A stretch of 64,000 nucleotides of DNA from Otatea glauca (GCA_036346275.1 CM070722.1:59805524-59869523), one strand, 5' to 3'. Shown: positions 1 to 12,942, numbered from the stretch's first letter. The notes: generated by a model from the sequence alone, not told the origin. Numbers and translations are program-made.

Positions 1-3000
1 ATTAGATGGTGTAATTTACTACATGATTGCCAGGGGGCGTTTAATTACTGACAACGTACGGGGGATGTTTTATTTCTGGTGATCAAATGGCACTCAATGT
101 CCTCATGCCAACAGATCGGCATGCCCAGTATGAGGCTGTCATCGTTTTTCATCTGTTTATTGCAGTTTGTATGGCCAACTCGTCTGACTAGCTAGGAAAC
201 TACGTAGCATTCGAAGGTCGTACGAGTACACGATGGCAGGAGTGATTCATTGTCTCGCCGAAGAGTCTTATAATTACCAAGTCTTCCAATCGATTGCAGC
301 ACCGTCTAGTAGACCAACCTCTTGTACGAATTGTCTCGTACGTTGCCGGCACCGAAAACGACCTGCAGTACAACGGAGAAAAAGTCCAGCGACGTGTGTG
401 TGGATTGAAATGACCTGTTTGACCTACACAGTGGGTGACACGAAGAAAAGAAACTCACACGGCAAGAACCACCCAAAAAACGACGGCGTCACAGCAAGTT
501 CCTTGAACGTCGGGGGCGAAGGTACCTACGTGCGCGGCCGAGGACTCCAGAAAAGTACGCCCGAATCGCGACACGTCGTACGTACGCGGACGGATAGATC
601 CAGTCGTTGATCGATCGATGCGCCCGCCGAGACGCAGTTCCTCAGCTGCTTTGCCAGGAACGAATTCTCTCGCAAGTCGCAAGCGACTGAGCAAAGCTTC
701 TCCAGAACTTCCACGTTAACTTTAATAGATAAAAAAATTATCACGTTATTCGAAGGAAAATAACATAAGAAATTCTCATGTCGCGTCAGATTCGAATTCG
801 TAATCAACCATACAAGGATCAATGTTACATATATTGATTTATTCCCTCCGGTTGCGTTGCTATTTGGTTGTTACGCCAAATTTCATCTCGCACGTCCCTG
901 CTTGAAAGGTTGCGTACCTTTTAGGATATGCCAAATCCATCTCACTTGGTCATGTCGAGGCCCCTTTCAGTCGGTTGCCAACTCCCAGGTATAAGATAAA
1001 AGAAAACTCCTCTCTTCGAACCAAGAAGCAACAAGGTTTTCAGTCAGCATGCAGATCTTTCTAACATATTTGTTCCCTCGTCTTGCTTTGTTGTTTCAGT
1101 GGACACAACTGCAATGGCGTGCAGTACCTCAACTGGAGTCAAGTCTAAGCAAAGGCCGGAATTACGAAAAATCAAGTGAAAGGTAACAAGACTTTGGGAT
1201 GCAATTATGCCCAGCACCGGTGACGTTACCAGTCTTGACATGATCCTTATCGATCAAGAGGTATAGTGATTCTTACATTCTAATTACAATATTTTGCGAT
1301 CAATTCCTTCATAGCCGCGAGATTAAAACATGTACATGATAACAAATGTGAAGATCACACCAACATCAAGTTATCGACCTGTTGAGAATGACAAAGTACT
1401 CAACTTCTTACCCGTGACAACCATAGAGAAGATCGAAGATACAGAGGCATGGTTTTCAATTTACAAGCATAGATAAGCTTTCTAAAAGGACAGGTGACAA
1501 GGTTTCTCTCAGGTATGATATTATTGAAAGTAAAGCCTTTTACTTTAATAGATTATGTCTATTTTATGGCAATTAATTTCTATGTTCAACAGATGTTATA
1601 GGAGTTGCAGCTAGGATCAATTGAAGAAACTATAACAACTTTTGGAATATCCAACATCCATGATATTATGTTGCAAATCGAGTAAGTTACAAAATTTACC
1701 GATGACACAAATGCTAATTTTTGTATGCTTTGTATACTAACTAGAGGCTCCTTCAGGACTCCCAACATTAATTTTAGAGGTAAAGTATAGAAATTACCAC
1801 GTTCTTCGATGAAAAAGAAAAAGATCAGAAATTTTCATGTTAATCAGAAAAAAAAACCTTTATCATCCAATTACGTGACTTGTGTTGACCTACGGCTTGT
1901 ACTATATGTATCTACTATGCCACGCAACAAGTGGAGAGAAAAAAAAGAAAGAAAGATGGCAATCCCATTCGAATCCTGTAATTTAACAAAGGCTGATACA
2001 GTACATCGGGAAGGAAAATAACAAAGATGTCAAAGTCCTAATCCAATTCATCTATTTAAAACATTCGTGACAGACTCGTAATCAGATAAAATACCAAATG
2101 TATAGCTACTCAGAATCATGACATTGATAAGTTCACGAGATGGAAAGAAAACACATTCACATGCCACTTGCTAGCCGGGCAAATCAAACATTAATTATTT
2201 GGTTTAGCTATTTGGAATCATTATGTTGACGAGTGTATAAGGAACCAAAAACACTTTCACCTGCCAATTGGCTGATGTAATTGTGCTAGATTTCAATATA
2301 CCACAATACATATTCAGGTTTTAAGAAAGGAAAAAAAATGAAATTTCTATGTGTATGTCTCCCTCTGTTCCACAATATATATATAACTCTATTTTCTTAT
2401 AAAAGATATGATATAAGCCCATTGAACATGCGGCACACGGATGCACGAGTTGATGGCATAGTGTTTAGAAAATGTCAGCGAAGAAAATAAGAAACCAAAA
2501 GCGGCAAAAACATCCAATGAAGCCGATAAGGTCTGGTGCTAAGCAAGGTTTTGAATTTTTTTAAAAAAAATTGGCACCCAATAAAATCACTGAAGTTGGG
2601 TAATTTGGGGACGAAATGATTGTTCAAAATTTTGATTTTTTATACAAAATTTGAATTTCAGGACAAAATTTGATCAAAATCTAAATTTTTAGATAAAATT
2701 CAAACAAACCCACCGAAATGTAACTGGGATAAAAATACTTTGAGACCAACCAAAAGGACCGATTTTGATGAAGTTCGAAAACGTAGAGCTAAGCTGAAAA
2801 TGTATTGCTTTTCTTGCTAGTGCATGGTTTAAACCTGTAAAATTCTACATTTGTATCACTTGTTTTCTTTGTCCTCCGTGAGGCCTTAGACCGATGTGTG
2901 CAAGAGAAATTTGTTTACGGGGTTTAGGCCCTGCTTGGAAGTTTTGCAGAAATCTTTATAGTTTCTTCGTTTTAAGATTTGTTTGGAAAGAGGAATTTTT

Positions 3001-3988
3001 TCCAAGTGAAGTGAAGTGAGTTTAAAGTTCACGAGTTCTGAACATGTCCTAATTACGGGCCTTAAATTAGATGGAGGAAGGTTTTCCTCCCCACCAGCTC
3101 GTCCTTGTTGCCATCCATCCTACCAAACATACTAAATTTTGGGAAGGTGTTACTTAGCCCATGGCTTATTTGAATCCATAAATTATTTTCGCACCAACCG
3201 AAGACTTGAACGAAAATAATTAAACCGGTGAAGTGATGTAGCTAAAGATTACATGAACCGAGAACAACTCCTCTTCAAGCAGGCAATTGTTCGCACGGGG
3301 TGAAAGAATTACTTACCTGATTTCCAAGAGATAATATGGCTGTTTTGATCGCGATTTTAACTGTAACCAAGGGATAATGCAACCTCTGTTAAGTGGTGGG
3401 CCTATCAGGACAGGTGTCACGGCCTGATTCGGCCTGCACCTTACTACGTGATGTGTACCTGCAGGTGAGCGGATTCTGTTACTGAGTCGTAGCTAGAAGC
3501 CTAGAACGGCTACTAAAAATAGTAAATTACATATGTATGCTTGGGTTCAGTTCACCAGGACAACCCAAATGCATGAAGGTCATAATAATCCAAGAAGATG
3601 AGAACAGTCTAGAGATCGGAGTCGGCCATTTGCTAGAAATACTTAGCAACTATCTGACAATTTGCTAGAAATATTGGTACTTTATTTTGCCTTTCTTAGC
3701 AACGTAGTATTTTTCTGAGCAACTTGAAGCAAGAGTTGAGCTTGACTAACAGCTCACACATTTCATTGTTTAGGACTATATCAACTTGTTCCTAGGTCAT
3801 CAATGTAGTAAGGCGCAAATCCATCCATGGATTCAGCAGCTCAGCTCTCCAATGTAGAGCAGAATAAAGGTCCTGGTCCAAGAAGATGAAGACTGGAGAG
3901 AAAAAAATAAAACCCAAGTGGGTGCATGGCAGGGCATGAAGGAAAAATAGGAGCTGCAAGTAGTATCCTTTGCAAATGCTTTGCTGCA
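1..3988. other. Intergenic, no gene recognised
   Basis: I see no exon structure or protein motif here on either strand; open frames are short and look random. Around 2363-2420 there is a sequence resembling one end of a Stowaway MITE (TCTCCCTCTGTTCC then an AT-rich run) without a visible partner end. The 2540-2700 stretch is AT-rich and begins with AAGGTTTTGAATTT, which resembles the end of the hAT-like elements further right, but I cannot find its other end. Confidence 0.5.
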
Positions 3989-3996
3989 GTGGTGCA

Positions 3997-5430
3997 CAGG
4001 GTTCAAAAAACCGTCGAAAACCGCTCGGTTTTCGTGAAAACCGGCCGTACCGAGCCGGTTCGGTAATTAAAACCGCTCGGAAAACCGGCTAGATGAACAG
4101 TAAATTCAAAAAATTTGAAGAAATTTAGCAAAAAGTGTCAAAAAAATTTAATTTTTTTTTGTGAGTTCCTGAGGTAATCCTAATGATTCTATAAAATTTT
4201 TAGATTATTATCAGATATGTACATTTTTAAAAATTACAAAGCGGTGATCTTGTCACAATATATGCTCTTCATTTTTTATTTTCTAGGGGCACAAAATGAA
4301 GTCTAATATTTATTAAACTTTTTTGTGATGTTATAACGTCATCAAAATGATTATGTAAAATTTTGAGATGATGATCAGATATGTGTATTTTTTAAAATTA
4401 CGAAAGTGCTATTATCATTGTATATGCTCTTCTGTTTTTGATTTTATATGGGAAATAAATGAATTCTAATATTTCTGAAAATTTTAGTACATGATCCTTT
4501 GGAATTATTTATATTTTCAATAAAATTTTAGAATATAATAAATCATTTTACTATTTATAAAAATCTGACAGTGTATTTGCTCCTTTTCATTAATTTCTGT
4601 TTTAGATTTTTTAGAAGAAATAAATGATTTAAAAAATTGTAAAAATTTCTCTTAGGTGTTTTATAGATTAATTGGTTTTTTTTTTACATTTTAAATTTTT
4701 TTTTGCAATTTTTTCAATTTGTTCTTCTATTTTAACTATTTTTCCTTTTGTCATCGGATTTCGATGTTCCGTTCATGTAGGTCGAACATGTCATTTTTGC
4801 GATAATGGAAGAGTGACGAAGCTATGCTTATGCCTACTCCACAACTTCAATTTAAATGCATTATAATGTAAATGGTGTTGATAAGTAAATGGTAGTGAAA
4901 TTGCAAATGATTTTGCTTTGTAGTTATGTAAATGCTGATTTTTGCACTTATGTGATTGTAGTATTGTAATGAAAGATTATTTATTGATATATTATTGCTA
5001 AATACATAACTAACAACTTCTAATTCTCTAAAATATAGCAAAGGCCATGTCGATTTTTTTCCAAATTTAGAAGAGATCATTCTGGAATTTTTCACGTTTT
5101 CACATACCTTATTTATATATTTATTATATTTTTACTCAATTTTAACCTTCCCTGTATTTCTACAAATTTTACAATATTTTTTTGCATTTTTTTTCCCAAT
5201 TTTCCAACCTCGGGCGGTTTTTGGCGGTTTTCAAAAAACCGCTCGGTTTTTCGCGAAAACCGAGCGGTTTTTCGTCAAAAACCGCGGTTTTCGCGATCTC
5301 ATTTGACCAAATTTCAAAATTTTCAACTTTGCAAATCGTTCGGTTTTTCACGGTTTTCGAGCGGTTTACCGCGAAAACCAGTACCGCCGACTTCACGAAA
5401 ACCGCCCGCGAAACGGTTTTGTGAACCCTG
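3997..5430. mobile_element. Non-autonomous hAT-type transposon, 1434 bp
   Basis: The element starts CAGGGTTCAAAAAACCG and ends CGGTTTTGTGAACCCTG, forming terminal inverted repeats. It is flanked by a perfect 8-bp direct repeat, GTGGTGCA, at 3989-3996 and 5431-5438. An 8-bp target duplication with a CAGGG terminus is the hAT superfamily signature. Both ends carry dense copies of the motif AAAACCG in both orientations (3997-4100 and 5210-5420), as expected of subterminal transposase-binding sites. The centre is AT-rich and holds about three diverged copies of a roughly 165-bp unit (for example TCAGATATGT at 4211 and 4375). No transposase is visible, so it must be mobilised in trans. Confidence 0.88.
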
Positions 5431-5438
5431 GTGGTGCA

Positions 5439-7221
5439 TGCATTTGGACGATTGATATATGTTCACCACTTCTCTTTGACGTCTGTACAAGTACACAATT
5501 AGCCCCCATAAGTTGAGTTTGGGTCTAGATTTGCACATGAATGCATGGTTCTTCAGAAGATGAGCATGGAATCAAGTATATTGGTTGGTGCATAAAACTA
5601 AACCAGACAGACGATCGAGGACAATTTGTTACACCGAGTGTTACTAATGATCCTTAGTAATTCAAGGCCATAAACGATGCAAATACAATGGATCTTCCAT
5701 ATCAACGAAGATAGACAAAACACCTCCTCTTGATAGATTGATTATAGCATGCGTGCCCGGTTAATTGACACAGTTCGGCGGTCTAAAGCTGCCATATATA
5801 TTTATATATATTACTATATAATGCCGAAAGGAATCAGGCGAAGCAGAGGCGCTCCGTGCTTCTACCGGCAAATCCGTACGTGTCGTGTGTTTGTTTATGT
5901 TTTGAAGCCGTCGAATCAGAATCTAACAGCCAGGGGCGGGATCAACGAAGGCTATTGTGTAAATACATTGCCTAATCGAATGCTCTTTGCAAAATGAATC
6001 TGGAGAATTACTTGAAAAGATTCTATGAAAAATCACTGTGCAAAAAGGTATAAAACTATAAATAATGATGTATATGTACTCTCAACAAAACTTGCACTAA
6101 TAAGTCCCCGTTTAGAAAACAAGATTTCTGCATAAATTTCATAGTAAACACTTCAATTTGGGTAGGAAATAGAAAGAAAGAAAAAACAGCTTTCCAAACT
6201 TATGTGTAGGTTCACGGAACTAGAACAGAAAAGCAAACACTTCCCCTATTGGACAGCTTGTAATTATAAGGCAGTCGATTATTTAGGCCTATGCCAATGG
6301 AAATAGCTATAACGATTGAGTCGTCTCAGCATCTCTTTCAAGAATTTCCCTATTGGAGAAAAGCGGAACCTGTGCATAGTACAGCTTACCTGGACAACAC
6401 ACCTACCGCCGAAATACGCCTCGTTTGGACATCTATGCGTTCGTTTACCCAGTGTGATCGAATGCACTTCATTTGGACAAAATGATATCCATTTAATTCC
6501 ATGCTTTTTGTATTTTTTTAACTATCCTAACTTACTTCAGAGAGTATATATACAAGACGTCTACGAATTTATCGAAGTCATCAATGCCTCCCAAAGCACA
6601 GACATGCGATTTTCCACGGAAGGTGCACCCATGATGTAATTTTAAAATTGATAGAAACCAGCGCTAAATTTAGTGCTCAAACCCTAATAGACTAGGTACA
6701 CATTCACATGCCTAACCATACGACCACGTACCAGCTTCCAACTTCCAAACCACCCTAACTTTGCCATTTTGGTATAATGTAGCCATATCAATCCTTATAA
6801 TTTTGAGAGTTTGCGAGACAACTGCTTACAAGTACATAGTATTCGACTCAGGCCACATGCCACAACAAGAAAATCGAGTGTCAGGATTTAAACTCTTGAC
6901 CTGGATCATTTAATTTGCATGAGTACACTGTACACACCTTAGACCTGCCGGATGCACATGTGAGCTCTAGACCCTTTTAGAACATATTTTAATTATGTAG
7001 ATTCTGAATTATAGAAGAAGTTGCTTCTGATTGTGAGAGAGTATAACCGAGCTGGCTACGTATAGAGGTGGATGACTGGGCTGGCGATAATTAGCTGGAG
7101 CCCGGATTCTGATTCTACTTAAAGGATAGCTTCTGATTATAGGAGAAACTATCTAGAATTCTCCTTGTTGAACAAATAATCTGATTTTCTTTTAAACAAA
7201 AGCCGTCTCGAGGGAGCCTTA
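5439..7221. other. Intergenic, no gene recognised
   Basis: No coding exon, RNA gene or complete mobile element is recognised. There is a short AT dinucleotide-rich run near 5797-5821. The small open frames, such as those near 6291-6639, have no motif I recognise. Confidence 0.45.
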
Positions 7222-7623
7222 GGGCCTGTTTGGGGGAGCTGTGGCTGGGCTGAAAAACTGCTTTTGGTTTGTTGAATGTAAAGCAACAGAATGACGCAAT
7301 GTGGCTTTTCTTGTTATCTTGTTTGGCAAACTACTCTGCAATTGTAGCTTTTGACTACTAACCGAAATGGAAGGTAGCAACATAGTGAAGTACATCAAGA
7401 TCCGAGCGGGAGGTGGCGTGGAGGCGCGAGGCGAGTGGCAAAGATTGGGAAGGCGGGCGAGCGAGTTAGGAGGAGTTCAGTGAAGCCACACCGAAAAGCT
7501 TCTCCTCAGCAATGCAGCTTTTGGGGATCTTCCTGCGCGTGCTTACTTTGCAGTACTTGCTGCCATACTTTGTTTGGGGAGCTTTTAGCCTAAAGCTGAA
7601 GCACAGCTCCCCCAAACAGGCCC
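7222..7623. mobile_element. Tourist-type MITE, 402 bp
   Basis: The left end GGGCCTGTTTGGGGGAGCTG is matched in inverse orientation by the right end (CAGCTCCCCCAAACAGGCCC). The element is flanked by TTA at 7219-7221 and TTA at 7624-7626. A 3-bp TTA/TAA target duplication with a GGGCCTGTTTGG-like terminus is characteristic of PIF/Harbinger-derived Tourist MITEs of grasses. No coding capacity. Confidence 0.88.
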
Positions 7624-7626
7624 TTA

Positions 7627-9960
7627 GTCTCCTGCAAGGGAGGAGTCTACGTGTACACGCATGATTCAAATTCAAACCGTATTACGTAGGTGCATTGTAT
7701 TGTACCAAACCTCACTAGCTCGTTGAAGAACACAACATAATTGATCAACTTACCGGTCAAACAAATCGCAGCGTCATCATCATGCATGATCGGCCCACGG
7801 TGGACTGGAAACCCGTAGTACGTGCTTTGTTAGCAGAACACACGGTCATACATACGGATCACGATCAAGGCGATTCGATTAGCGCGAAACCGCTAGGAGC
7901 AGCCACTGACACGTGGGCCCGCATACAGGCACGGTTTGCTGGGCCCACATGTAAGCGTCTGCTTTGTGGCGAGCTCGCGAACGATCGGCCTGTGCATACA
8001 GCAATTCCAACTCTGTTAATGTAATCAAATTAAGTTAAGGCCGTCACAAAACCGCGTGGATTAGCGTGATAAGACAAGGTGGCCGTATGGTGAGAAAAGT
8101 AAAGCGCCGGTTAGGAGAGAAGAAACGAAAACAAAAGCCACTGGTTGATGAGCGAGATTAGATAAGATCCAGGGAGGAATTGAGAAGGAAAAAGGTGCGT
8201 GGCTACATGCGATGCACGCACCTGGTTAATCTTTAATTAATTGTCCATCAAATAGGTTAACAGCAAAAGGGGTGGGCCCACCCGGCCCGGATGGGGACGT
8301 CCAGGTTCGCTGCACACGGAACACGCAGTGCATGTACGCGTGGGTGGTGGGTGGGTTCATGAATCTCGCTCGGTTCGATGGATTTGATTTGGATGCACGG
8401 TCGCATCGCATCGCATGCCTCCACGGATGAAGCGGCTGGCTTCGCCGTTCCAGCTTTTCTGACCTGCCGAGCTAAACGTGACGCCCAACGGAATTTTATT
8501 TCTGTTCCGGAAAATTTCGAGTTACCCTTTCTCTTTCAGAACGCAGAAGGATCAGATCGCGTATAGATTTGGCATTTGTAACTGTTTGATATTTGGCTGA
8601 ATATATTTTACGGGATCGGAGTCTCTGATATCTGTGCGGTATTTGTTCGATTATTAGTACGGAGATGATCACGCAGAACTTAATCAAAGGCAAATGTATC
8701 CAAGCTGCATTCACGAGTATCATAATTACGTGGATTTGTCAAATGCGTAAGCGAATCGCTACAAGCTTTAGAAGGAAACCTTGGCCACACAGGTTGGAGC
8801 GGTGTGCAGGGCACTGCTGACCATTCTAAAGCATTGCCAATTGCCATCCATATGGCAGCCGTACTTGTTAAAACACAAACACCGGTGATATGATATCCAA
8901 TTCTTTAGGAAGCACTTTGTTCTGATTTTACGGCTTTCCTCGTTCAAAGAATAGGGAATAAAAGAACCACCCAGAGATCAATATTCAAATGGCATTCCTC
9001 TGACTGTACAAAGTACCAATCCAGTAAAAAGAAAAAGAAAACAGGTCCATGCATCATGCATGCACACACAGAGGCACAGGAACAGCACAGCAACAGTACA
9101 GTATGCAATTGTTTTTTTTTTGGACCCTTGTCTCAATTATTTTACCGGTTCGGCTCCCATCTAATCGAACCCCCATCTAAACGAAATGACAAACTTAGCC
9201 TCTTTTTTGACTGTGACAAGTATCTATCGTGTGTCTATACCATGGTAGGTAGAACTACCGTACTCCCGCACAGTGACAGGTGACATATTATCTCGTGATC
9301 TTTTCGCGGGTGAAAATAGGACTAGATTTGAAATTTTATTCATTGCAAAAAAATTGGACTAAGACAATGTAGTCACTTTGGCAGTTACATGTGAACCATT
9401 ATATTAAAAGATGATAGTTTAGATTTTTTGGAAGCACAAGTAAAAAAACAGTGTCTTTTTTTTTACTGTTTTGAGTATTGTAGCTGTTACATTTAGATAA
9501 TTCAGACCATTTATTTTCTCTAACCAACAGTTTAGACTTTAGACAGATGAGGCTGCAACCTGGAACCCTTCCCCTCCAAGCTCCATCCCGCTCTGGTGAA
9601 GAGATTCAATGAATCCAAGCAAATCCAGCGAATCCTGGTGACAGGGAGGGCAAGCAGAGCAAGAACCTGCCCCTTGGGAGCACCAAGGGTGCCCATCCAC
9701 ATAAAAACCACCCCAATTCCTACTCCTTCCCCAACCCCACCCCTCCCTCTCCCACCACCACCACCACACCCACCTCCTCTTCCTCGACTCCTCCGTTTTT
9801 TCCTTGTCGCGGCTCGGCTCCGACCGTAGTAGATGCTCTCCGACCCCGCGGCGGTGCTACTGTTTCTCTTCTTCCTCCTTTCTTCGGCGGTGTTGTTTTC
9901 CTTCTCTTTGTCGTCGTCGTCTTCTTTTGCTGCTGCGTTCTTGCTGTTGGGTGAATCGAC
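7627..9960. other. Intergenic and upstream region of the EBF-type gene
   Basis: No coding exon is supported. The 7880-8420 part is richer in G+C than its surroundings and holds a G-box (CACGTG, 7910-7915) followed by two GGGCCCAC-type motifs near 7916 and 7938 and another near 8273. Such motifs are common in grass promoters, but they lie 2 kb from the EBF coding start, so the link is weak. From about 9700 to 9960 there is a C/T-rich stretch that fits a 5' untranslated leader of the EBF gene. Confidence 0.45.
7905..7945. promoter_or_regulatory. G-box plus GGGCCC motifs, promoter-like cluster
   Basis: CACGTG at 7910-7915 lies directly against GGGCCC, with a second GGGCCCAC about 25 bp on. This combination resembles ABRE/G-box and site-II-like elements of plant promoters. 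No gene with a start nearby is recognised, so the assignment is only by motif. Confidence 0.25.
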
Positions 9961-12051
9961 ATGCCTCCGTTCCATGACTACCGAGGTGAAGATCCTGAAC
10001 TGGGAGCCTTGGGGTGCTTTATGAATTGTGTGTGGGATCTGGAGAATTTGTTGTAGTTGCAGCTGTGTGGTTGGGTTTCTTGGTGTGCGCTTATGTGCTC
10101 GTTTCTTGGACCAGATGGTGGGCTGCTTGTCCTGGAGCCGGCGGCGGCTGCTCTGTTCGGCGGCTGCGTCCGGCCGCGGAAGCGCGCGCGCGTCACGGCC
10201 ATGCCCCCCTGTGCCTTCGCCTCGGCTGCTGCTGCGGCCGAGGAGGGGTTGACGGTGGCGGCGGCCAAAAAGCAGAAGCGGAGGGAGGCGCCGTCCCTCG
10301 ACGCGCTCCCGAACGAGTGCCTCTTCGAGATCCTGCGCCGCGTGCAGGGCGCCCGCGCGCGGGGCGCGTCCGCGTGCGTGTCCCGCCGCTGGCTCGCGCT
10401 CCTCGGCGACATCCGCGCGTCCGAGATCAAGCGGACAGAGGCCTCGGCCGTGCCGGACCTCAACCAGGAGTTCGTCGGCGAGGACGAGGACGAGGACGAG
10501 GACGCCTCCATGCGCCCTGGCTGCCCCGAGAGGAGCCTCGAGGGCGAGGAGGCCACGGACGTCGCTCTCACGGCGGTGGCCGTCGCCGACGCCCTCCGCG
10601 GCCACCTGGAAAGCGTTGTTATCCGGGGGAGCCACCCGAAGCGCGGCGTCACCGACGTTGGCCTCTCCGCGGTCGCCCGTGGCTGCCCGTCGCTCCGCTC
10701 GCTCGCCTTATGGGATGTGCCGCAGGTGACAGATGCAGGCCTCGCTGAGATCGCCGCTGGGTGCCCCTCGCTGGAGAGGCTCGACATCACTGGCTGCCCG
10801 CTGATCACCGACAAGGGCCTCACCGCAGTTGCTCAGGGGTGCCTGGACTTGAACACGCTGACCATTGAGGCATGCTCTGGTGTTGCCAACGAGGGCCTCA
10901 AGGCAATTGGCCGGTGCTGCTCGAAGATGCAGGCGATAAACCTCAAGAACTGTTCACGTATTGGTGACCAGGGTGTGTCCGGCCTCGTCTGCTCTGCGAC
11001 CGCGTCGCTTGCCAAGGTCCGCCTCCAGGGTTTGAGCATTACTGATGCTTCACTTGCTGTGATCGGGTACTATGGAAAGGCGATAACGGATCTCACTCTA
11101 GCTCGCCTCCCTGCGGTTGGTGAGAGAGGTTTCTGGGTGATGGCCAATGCCCTTGGCCTGCAGAAGCTCAGGTGTATGGCTGTCACCTCCTGCCCAGGAG
11201 TCACGGATCTGGCACTTGCGTCTATTGCCAAGTTCTGCCCGAGCTTGAAGCAGCTTTACCTCAGGAAGTGCAGACAGGTCTCGGATGGTCGTCTCAAGGA
11301 TTTCGCGGAATCAGCGAGGGTTTTGGAAAGCTTGCAGATTGAGGAATGCAACAGGGTTACTCTCATGGGCATTCTTGCTTTCCTTCTCAACTGTAGCCCG
11401 AAGTTTAAGGCGCTCTCTTTGGTCAAGTGCATCGGGATCAAGGACATCTGCTCTGCACCTGCACAGCTTCCGGTGTGCAAGTCAGTTCGTTCCCTGACTG
11501 TAAAGGATTGCCCGGGTTTCACAGATGCCAGCTTGGCTGTGGTAGGCATGATCTGCCCTCAGTTAGAGAATATCGACTTGAGCGGTCTTGGCACAGTTAC
11601 AGACAATGGGCTCCTTCCGTTGATCAAGGGTTCCGAAAGTGGGCTGGTCCATGTTGACTTGAATGGTTGCGAGAATCTCACAGATGTGGCAGTTTCTGCC
11701 CTGGTGAAGGCACATGGCAGTTCTCTTGCACACCTTAGTCTTGAAGGTTGCAGCAAGATAACTGATGAAAGTCTGTTTGCCATTTCTGAGAGCTGCAGTC
11801 AGCTTGTCGAGCTTGATCTTTCAAACTGTATGGTCAGTGACTATGGTGTTGCAGTCTTGGCATCGGCAACGCAGCTCAAACTTCGTGTCCTCTCACTGTC
11901 TGGCTGTTTGAAGGTCACCCAGAAGAGCGTTCCTTTCTTGGGCAGCATGTCTACATCTTTGGAGGGCCTCAATCTCCAGTTCAACTTCATTGGTAACCAC
12001 AACATTGCATCGCTGGAGAAGCAGCTCTGGTGGTGTGACATCCTTGCTTAG
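9961..12051 (+). CDS. EIN3-binding F-box protein (EBF1/EBF2 type), F-box plus leucine-rich repeats
   Basis: The protein is the substrate-recognition subunit of an SCF ubiquitin ligase. EBF proteins target EIN3/EIL transcription factors for degradation in the nucleus and so restrain ethylene signalling. The main exon encodes a basic PRKRARV patch, an F-box (around residues 84-124, core LPNECLFEILRRV), an acidic spacer with an EDEDEDED run, and then a long series of about 26-residue cysteine-containing repeats (motif like CPSLxxLxLxxCxxVTDxGL) to the C-terminus, which reads KQLWWCDILA. An in-frame TAG at 10054-10056 separates the family-like start MPPFHDYRGEDPELGALG (ATG 9961) from the rest. 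My preferred model removes an 87-bp intron, 10028-10114, giving 667 residues. Alternatives are a donor at 9986 (653 residues) or initiation at ATG 10093 (652 residues). The family identity is firm; the first 30 residues are not. Confidence 0.93.
10028..10114 (+). other. Proposed short intron 1 of the EBF-type gene
   Basis: The segment begins GTGTGTGGG and ends CTTGGACCAG, is T/G-rich, and contains the in-frame TAG at 10054-10056 that would otherwise stop translation. Removing it keeps the frame of ATG 9961 and joins residue 22 to the GGLLVLEP segment. The donor is not a strong consensus. A donor at 9986 (CGAG then GTGAAG) with the same acceptor also keeps the frame, so the 5' boundary is unsettled. 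Confidence 0.45.
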
Positions 12052-12815
12052 AAGAGCAAGAAGGTGATTAGTTTCTGGAGATGCTGGGTCATCCATCTCC
12101 AGATGCAAATATACGACCATAGCAGTAGTACTTAAGTCAAGCTTCATAGCAGTTGGGTTTTTGGCTCTCGTTTGAGTCATGGTGGGCTTCCTTTGTCGTA
12201 GGACCAGCTGTTTTCCAGGGGACATTTTAGCCAAGCGCTTGTTTTTTTGCAGGCATCCTCTTCGGAGGATGTCTGTTCCTTGAGCCTTCGGCAGTCATTA
12301 GTGTGGCGCCTGTCCCTCTATTCCAGCCTAGGTCCTTGTGATTACAGTCATTACACCATGCTATTTTTTTTTCCTTAAGTCGTATTTGGAGCTCAAATGT
12401 CGTCAAGTGTGTCTTCTTTTCCAGTACTTCTGGTTACAGGGTTGCAGATATCTGAATATCTGGGCTGTTGGGTTCATATCAAGGTCTATTTGTCAGCATC
12501 ACCTGTCCTATATGCTTAGCTCCAGTTCTTCGATGTCTGGGTGTCTGCAATCTCTTCCAGTTTGTATGGTTGTTCCAGTTCCAGTCTCGTTCGAGTCTGC
12601 GGTATCCTGTAGTGTGTGCTTGTCATGGATGGTTGCTTTTTTACAGTGTCTGTAGGGGTTGCCTGATGTCCTTGGGGATCTGGCCTTTGCAAGGTGCATG
12701 CTAGAGGGCCTTGCCATGACAACCTTGTGTGGTTGTTTTTCTTCTCCAGATCCCTGGTTTTTCAGGCAGATGGTTGAGTACTGTAATCTTTGCAGCCTTC
12801 CCAGCATAAATAAAA
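12052..12815 (+). promoter_or_regulatory. 3' UTR of the EBF-type gene with poly-U tracts and poly(A) signal
   Basis: After the stop codon there is about 760 bp without coding features. It holds several T-runs (seven at 12242-12248, nine at 12364-12372, six at 12637-12642, five at 12736-12740) and an AATAAA at 12809-12814. In Arabidopsis the poly-U motifs of EBF1/2 3' UTRs mediate EIN2-dependent translational repression. That the same control works here is inference from motif and gene identity. Confidence 0.55.
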
Positions 12816-12942
12816 TCCGTGTTCCCTTATAAGTTCTATGCTTTGTAATTGTATCATATTATCATTACATGCCTTGTGTTGTCTCAGAATGTATGATAGT
12901 CCTGACTGTATATAAGGTGCAGCTCTCAAGTCTTGAGGAATA

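Noticed and set aside
1809..2021. Small lysine-rich open frame
   Set aside because: Lysine runs come from A-rich DNA; no homology and no gene structure.
10057..10092. Start of the EBF protein at 10057
   Set aside because: The codon there is TTG and is directly preceded by a stop; a spliced first exon or ATG 10093 is more likely.
9532..10635. Minus-strand open frame of 367 codons across the EBF gene
   Set aside because: It is the antisense shadow of a GC-rich exon and its leader; no family resemblance, and the + strand encodes a clear F-box/LRR protein.
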